Shown here: positions 7,170 to 9,502 of the stretch, piece by piece | Layout: the number at the start of each line of letters is the position of its first letter | Position numbering within the stretch: position 1 is the first letter of the stretch | Assembly: GCA_015711895.1 (NCBI GenBank) | Contig: JACVJH010000443.1 | Coordinates: forward strand, 1 to 9,502 | Reading direction: 5' to 3' | Origin: Candidatus Solincola tengchongensis | GTDB taxonomy: Bacteria > Actinomycetota > Geothermincolia > Geothermincolales > RBG-13-55-18 | Length of the DNA: 9,502 nucleotides | The notes under the pieces: generated by a model | Told to the model about the DNA's origin: nothing | The model's database searches: none | The model's input: the letters and a program-made list of their open reading frames with translations, nothing else | Program-made: the position numbers and the translations under genes

Positions 7170-7185
7170 CCACACGGGCAGTCAA
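7157..7185 (-). promoter_or_regulatory. Strong sigma70-type promoter for the mgtE-like gene
   Basis: On the minus strand TTGACT (7185-7180), exactly 17 bases, then TACAAT (7162-7157): 5 of 6 in each box at ideal spacing. The start near 7150 gives a leader of about 23 bases to ATG 7127, too short for a magnesium riboswitch. It marks the end of the FHA-MerR-Mut7-C unit and the start of the next. Confidence 0.7.
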
Positions 7186-7231
7186 TGCGAGGGGAGTTCA
7201 GTCCCGCCTTCGCCGGAGAGTGGCCGGGTGG

Positions 7232-7708
7232 TCACTGCTGGAGGCGTAGGCGGCGCCGGAACCTCTCCAGGTGGCTTCCCTCCCAATAGACGCGGTTGCA
7301 GCCGTGGCAGTAAAGGAACCGAGTATGGACGGAAAAGGTGTACGGGGGGACCAGGTGGCGGGCCTCAAGGAGGTCGATGTCCTCGAGTAGCCGGTTGCAA
7401 GAGGCGCAGCGCGGCGGTCCGGGACGGTCCAGCCATCCCTCGGATGCCAGCTGCGCGACCTGTTCGGTCACCACAGAAGAGCGCAGTATGACCACCTTGG
7501 GATTGCCTCTCGCCGGCCCGATACGTTCCAGAAACCCGAGGTCACGGGTCAGCAGAACGCGGCCTTCGCTCATGGCCATGGCCACCAGTCCGGCATCTTC
7601 ACAGGGCTCGGGGTAGGAGACGTCGTATCCGAGGAGGCGAAGATAGCGGGCCAGCCGCCCTAACATGCGGTCGGCCAGGAAGCGGTATGGCGTCCATGAG
7701 GCGGTCAA
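7232..7708 (-). CDS. Mut7-C RNase (PIN-like) domain protein with zinc ribbon
   Basis: 158 residues matching the Mut7-C family, a PIN-like nuclease fold named after the C-terminal domain of C. elegans MUT-7. The N-terminal signature FLADRMLGRLARYLRLLGYDV (10-30) and EGRVLLTRD (48-56) are typical; Asp13, Asp38 and Asp56 are the likely metal-binding acids. Cys101, Cys104, Cys134 and Cys137 form two CxxC pairs of a zinc ribbon, followed by the usual YWEGSHLERF end. It probably acts on RNA in the cytoplasm, but targets of bacterial members are unknown to me. The only reasonable start is TTG at 7708, one base past the MerR stop codon, with no Shine-Dalgarno, so translation is probably coupled to the MerR gene. 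The nearby ATG at 7697 is out of frame. It is the last gene of its unit; the mgtE-like promoter follows. Confidence 0.88.
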   Translation of the reverse strand: MTASWTPYRFLADRMLGRLARYLRLLGYDVSYPEPCEDAGLVAMAMSEGRVLLTRDLGFLERIGPARGNPKVVILRSSVVTEQVAQLASEGWLDRPGPPRCASCNRLLEDIDLLEARHLVPPYTFSVHTRFLYCHGCNRVYWEGSHLERFRRRLRLQQ

Positions 7709-7709
7709 C

Positions 7710-8444
7710 TCAGAAGGGAACGGGTTGGTTGTTCTGCCGGAAATATTCTTTCACCCGGTTCTTGAGCAGCTGGTCCTTGAGCTCCCGGGAGAGGTTCACC
7801 AGTTGCAGGAGGACATCCAGGGCGCGTTTCCGCGCCTCGGGGTCCTTGGACTTCAGGGAAGGCATGATGATCTGCTCGAAGGCCATAACTTCCCGGTCGG
7901 TGAGGTTTTCGTACATGCGTATATGGCGCGGCTCCAGGCCGTAGCGCGAGAACTCACGCGCTATTCGCAGGATCTTCACGTCCTCCCTTTCATAGTAAAG
8001 GCCGTCCTCTCCCTGGTGGGAGCAGATGAGCCCGTATTCCTCCAGGGTGTCGGCGAAGGAGAGGTCGATGTCCAGCGCCTGGGGAAGGTTCTCCCGGGGT
8101 AGGGTGGCTTCCTGGTATGCGGATATCTCCTCCCCTACCCTGAAGGCCTCCGATTCTCCGGCCGCGGCCAGGTCTCCAGCGCGCATCCTGCCGCTTTCCA
8201 GCTCGTTGAGCTTCTCCCGGATCACCTTCAGGGGGAGGTACTTCTCCTTCTGGAGCTTGAGGATGAAGCGCAGGCGTTGGGCGTCGGCCTGGCTGAACTT
8301 ACGATAACCCGATGGGGTCCTCTCCGGGCTGAGAAGGCCCTCACTCTCCAGGAACCTGATCTTGGAGATGGTAAGTTCCGGGAATTCCTGTTGGAGAAGC
8401 TTAAGAAGCTCCCCGATGCTCATCTTTTCCTTGACCTGGCCCAT
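7710..8444 (-). CDS. ftsR: MerR-family transcriptional regulator, FtsR (Rv1828) type
   Basis: 244 residues from ATG 8444. Residues 8-75 are a MerR winged helix-turn-helix (MSIGELL...LTISKIRFLESEGLL...PSGYRKFSQADAQRLRFI). A linker (about 76-120) leads to a helical C-terminal domain (about 125-240) that keeps the wHTH-like LEEYGLI...YYEREDVKILRIA segment and the REVMAFEQIIMPSL...KDPEARKRA helices of Rv1828 homologues. There is no Cys-rich metal site of classical MerR sensors. In Corynebacterium glutamicum the homologue FtsR controls ftsZ, so a role in division-gene control is inferred. ATG 8444 has GAGGGG seven bases upstream; the in-frame GTG at 8480 adds 12 residues with a badly spaced ribosome site. 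The gene follows the FHA gene by 42 bases and is followed after one base by the Mut7-C gene. The symbol rests on similarity and synteny. Confidence 0.88.
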   Translation of the reverse strand: MGQVKEKMSIGELLKLLQQEFPELTISKIRFLESEGLLSPERTPSGYRKFSQADAQRLRFILKLQKEKYLPLKVIREKLNELESGRMRAGDLAAAGESEAFRVGEEISAYQEATLPRENLPQALDIDLSFADTLEEYGLICSHQGEDGLYYEREDVKILRIAREFSRYGLEPRHIRMYENLTDREVMAFEQIIMPSLKSKDPEARKRALDVLLQLVNLSRELKDQLLKNRVKEYFRQNNQPVPF

Positions 8445-8486
8445 CGCTTCACCCCTCGGGCACGTCTTCCTTTCCCTCACATCCCC

Positions 8487-8957
8487 TCAGCCCCGTAGGA
8501 AGAGCAGCTTGAACTTCCCTATCTGTATCTCATCGCCGCTGGAAAGAGGCGCGCTGTCTATGCGCTCGCGGTTAAGGTAAGTGCCGTTGAGGGAACCGGT
8601 ATCGGTGATGAAATAGGAATCTCCTTCCCTCCTTATCTCCGCATGACGCCTGCTCACGGTGATATCGTCCAGGAAGATGTCGCTTTCCGGGTGTCTTCCT
8701 ATCACGGTGACGTCGCTCTCCAAGGTGAAGTTCATTCCCGCGTCCGGCCCCTTCTTTATCACCAGAATGGCGGTTCCCTTCGCAGGAGCAGTCAGTGGAG
8801 GGCTTACCTCCACATCCTCCTCCTCCATATCGGGCTCGATGACCGGGATGCCCCGTGTTGCTTCATCGGCGCAGGCCCTCTCCTCCAGTATCGTGCCGCA
8901 GCGGGAACAGTAGGAGCTGCCATCAGGGTTCACGAAACCACACTTTCGGCAGCGCAA
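8487..8957 (-). CDS. GarA/OdhI-like FHA-domain protein with N-terminal zinc ribbon
   Basis: 156 residues. Cys3, Cys6, Cys17 and Cys20 (CxxC-x10-CxxC) form a zinc ribbon, followed by an acidic, Pro-rich linker (about 25-60). The FHA domain (62-156) is very close to mycobacterial GarA: GRHPESDIFLDDITVSRRHAE (87-107), GSLNGTYLNRE (121-131) and DEIQIGKFKLLFL. Phosphothreonine-binding residues Arg88, Ser102, His105 and Asn124 are kept. GarA and OdhI bind and inhibit 2-oxoglutarate dehydrogenase until Ser/Thr kinases phosphorylate an N-terminal ETT motif. That motif is absent here, so the phospho-switch may work differently or not at all. The start is TTG 8957 with a strong GGAGGG seven bases upstream, and it puts the zinc ribbon at residue 3 as usual. 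It is the first gene of the FHA-MerR-Mut7-C unit. Confidence 0.92.
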   Translation of the reverse strand: MRCRKCGFVNPDGSSYCSRCGTILEERACADEATRGIPVIEPDMEEEDVEVSPPLTAPAKGTAILVIKKGPDAGMNFTLESDVTVIGRHPESDIFLDDITVSRRHAEIRREGDSYFITDTGSLNGTYLNRERIDSAPLSSGDEIQIGKFKLLFLRG

Positions 8958-9021
8958 ATCCTATCCCTCCTCCCCTCCAATCCTCCGTTCTCGGGCATCT
9001 CCGGTATCCTTGAAGACGGCC

Positions 9022-9042
9022 TCCGGCCCTTCTGTGGCCGGA
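9022..9042 (-). other. GC-rich hairpin in the FHA-gene leader
   Basis: TCCGGCC (9022-9028) and GGCCGGA (9036-9042) pair perfectly over 7 bp around a 7-base loop. If transcription starts in the AT-rich stretch upstream, this structure sits within the 5' leader, about 65 bases before the TTG start. No T-run follows it. Confidence 0.35.
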
Positions 9043-9131
9043 ACTCTCCCTCTATCCCGTGCCCACTCGCCAAAAGCACCCCACAAAGAGGTCATGGGCT
9101 ACCGAAGATCGCGGCCCTTCCGGACTTACTG

Positions 9132-9160
9132 ATAATATTTCCCGCCGGATTTTTAAAGAA
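9132..9160 (-). promoter_or_regulatory. Weak promoter candidate for the FHA operon
   Basis: On the minus strand TTCTTT (9160-9155), 17 bases, then TATTAT (9137-9132). The -10 is good, the -35 poor. It lies in the only AT-rich part of the gap and would give a leader of about 170 bases. Confidence 0.3.
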
Positions 9161-9194
9161 AAACTTTATGGTTAAGGTTGTGGGAATACGATCG

Positions 9195-9212
9195 CTCTTC
9201 GGAAGCGAAGAG
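9195..9212 (-). terminator. Hairpin after the RsiG-like gene, weak terminator candidate
   Basis: A perfect 7-bp stem, CTCTTCG/CGAAGAG, with a 4-base loop, about 65 bases past the stop codon at 9276. No T-run follows directly; the next T-rich stretch in the minus direction is about 35 bases further on. Confidence 0.3.
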
Positions 9213-9275
9213 ATGATAAGCTCAATCTTATGCGGTCTGCGGCAATGATTGCGGGTGCCATTCCCGTTGGAGGAA

Positions 9276-9502
9276 TCAATCCAAGGTGGGGTCGTTGCGG
9301 CTGACTCCCAGCGCCTCTCCGGCCAGTATCTCGCTGAGCTTCCGTATGTCCTCCTCGTTGAAGAGGATGCGGCCCTCCTTGAGACCCTCCTTCCTCCTCC
9401 TCACCAACTCGGCGCGGAGGAGGTCGATCTTTCCATGCAGGATCCTTCTCTGATAGGAGATCCTCTTTTCCTCCTTGAGGCGCTCCTCTCGGATCCTGCG
9501 CA
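9276..9502 (-). CDS. RsiG-like anti-sigma / c-di-GMP-motif protein (5' end cut by window edge)
   Basis: Only the C-terminal 74 residues are visible, ending in TGA at 9276. They form a charged helix (RRIREERLKEEKRISYQRR...) followed by HGKIDLLRAELVRRRKEG and a short second helix (EEDIRKLSEILAGE). The first helix matches the RsiG signature E(X)3S(X)2R(X)3Q(X)3D with visible residues E11, S15, R18, His22 and D26, so four of five positions agree and Gln is His. In Streptomyces RsiG uses two such helices to bind a c-di-GMP dimer and then sequesters the sigma factor WhiG; Rubrobacter RsiG has one motif and works as a homodimer. A similar role is inferred here. The upstream half, including the start, lies outside the window, so whether a second motif exists is unknown. 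Confidence 0.72.
   Translation of the reverse strand, partial: RRIREERLKEEKRISYQRRILHGKIDLLRAELVRRRKEGLKEGRILFNEEDIRKLSEILAGEALGVSRNDPTLD

Larger units (their letters stand above)
8958..9275. other. Intergenic leader region upstream of the FHA gene
   Basis: About 317 bases without an accepted gene. It holds a hairpin just past the RsiG-like stop (9195-9212), an AT-rich stretch with a possible promoter (9132-9160), a GC-rich hairpin (9022-9042) and the strong ribosome site of the FHA gene. A 44-codon minus-strand frame (ATG 9095 to TAG 8961) overlaps the ribosome site but lacks coding bias and its own ribosome site. I do not recognise a riboswitch class. Confidence 0.5.

Noticed and set aside
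7128..7175. GTG 7175 as start of the MgtE-like protein
   Set aside because: This start lies inside the promoter, upstream of the predicted transcription start; ATG 7127 has a good ribosome site.
7128..7231. Magnesium riboswitch (M-box or mgtA-type) upstream of the MgtE-like gene
   Set aside because: The leader from the predicted start is only about 23 bases, too short for a riboswitch.
8961..9095. 44-codon minus-strand frame just upstream of the FHA gene
   Set aside because: No ribosome site, third-position GC near one half, and no recognisable sequence; at most a leader peptide.

Overview
This GC-rich window (about 60% G+C by eye) looks like chromosome from a deep-branching, non-Streptomyces actinobacterium. 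Three things point there: a GarA/OdhI-like FHA protein followed at once by an FtsR-type (Rv1828-like) MerR regulator; a DUF151 bifunctional-nuclease (BFN) gene nearby, the third member of the mycobacterial garA-merR-bfn cluster (Rv1827-Rv1829); and, at the right edge, the C-terminal part of a protein carrying an RsiG-type c-di-GMP signature. I see no insertion sequence, phage gene, CRISPR array, rRNA or tRNA. All ten genes I accept lie on the minus strand, so transcription runs from right to left.

Layout in order of transcription. (1) 9502-9276: C-terminal fragment of an RsiG-like protein. (2) 9275-8958: 317-base gap with hairpins and a possible promoter. (3) 8957-7232: a tight signalling and regulation operon of zinc-ribbon FHA protein, FtsR-like MerR regulator and Mut7-C RNase-domain protein. 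(4) 7185-7157: a clear sigma70-type promoter overlapped by an inverted repeat. (5) 7127-3040: a PRC-barrel/MgtE-family membrane protein, a D-Ala-D-Ala carboxypeptidase and hypoxanthine phosphoribosyltransferase, probably one transcription unit or nearly so. (6) 3039-2652: 388-base gap with a promoter for the next gene, a palindrome and a possible plus-strand promoter. (7) 2642-931: the BFN protein and a two-TM potassium channel with RCK domain, each with its own promoter. (8) 832-1: a secreted coiled-coil protein with the start of an RlpA-like double-psi beta-barrel, cut by the left edge.

The genes combine housekeeping (purine salvage, ion transport, cell-wall trimming) with signalling (c-di-GMP-type anti-sigma, FHA phosphothreonine reader, MerR regulator). 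The carboxypeptidase, the RlpA/PcsB-like protein and the FtsR-like regulator all concern the cell wall or division.

The most interesting points are: the RsiG-like motif with Gln replaced by His; the GarA-like FHA domain whose phospho-switch tail appears replaced by a zinc ribbon; and the MgtE-like protein that keeps its regulatory domains but lacks the usual pore signature. I found no clearly new multi-gene system. These are divergent versions of known families in an unusual arrangement.
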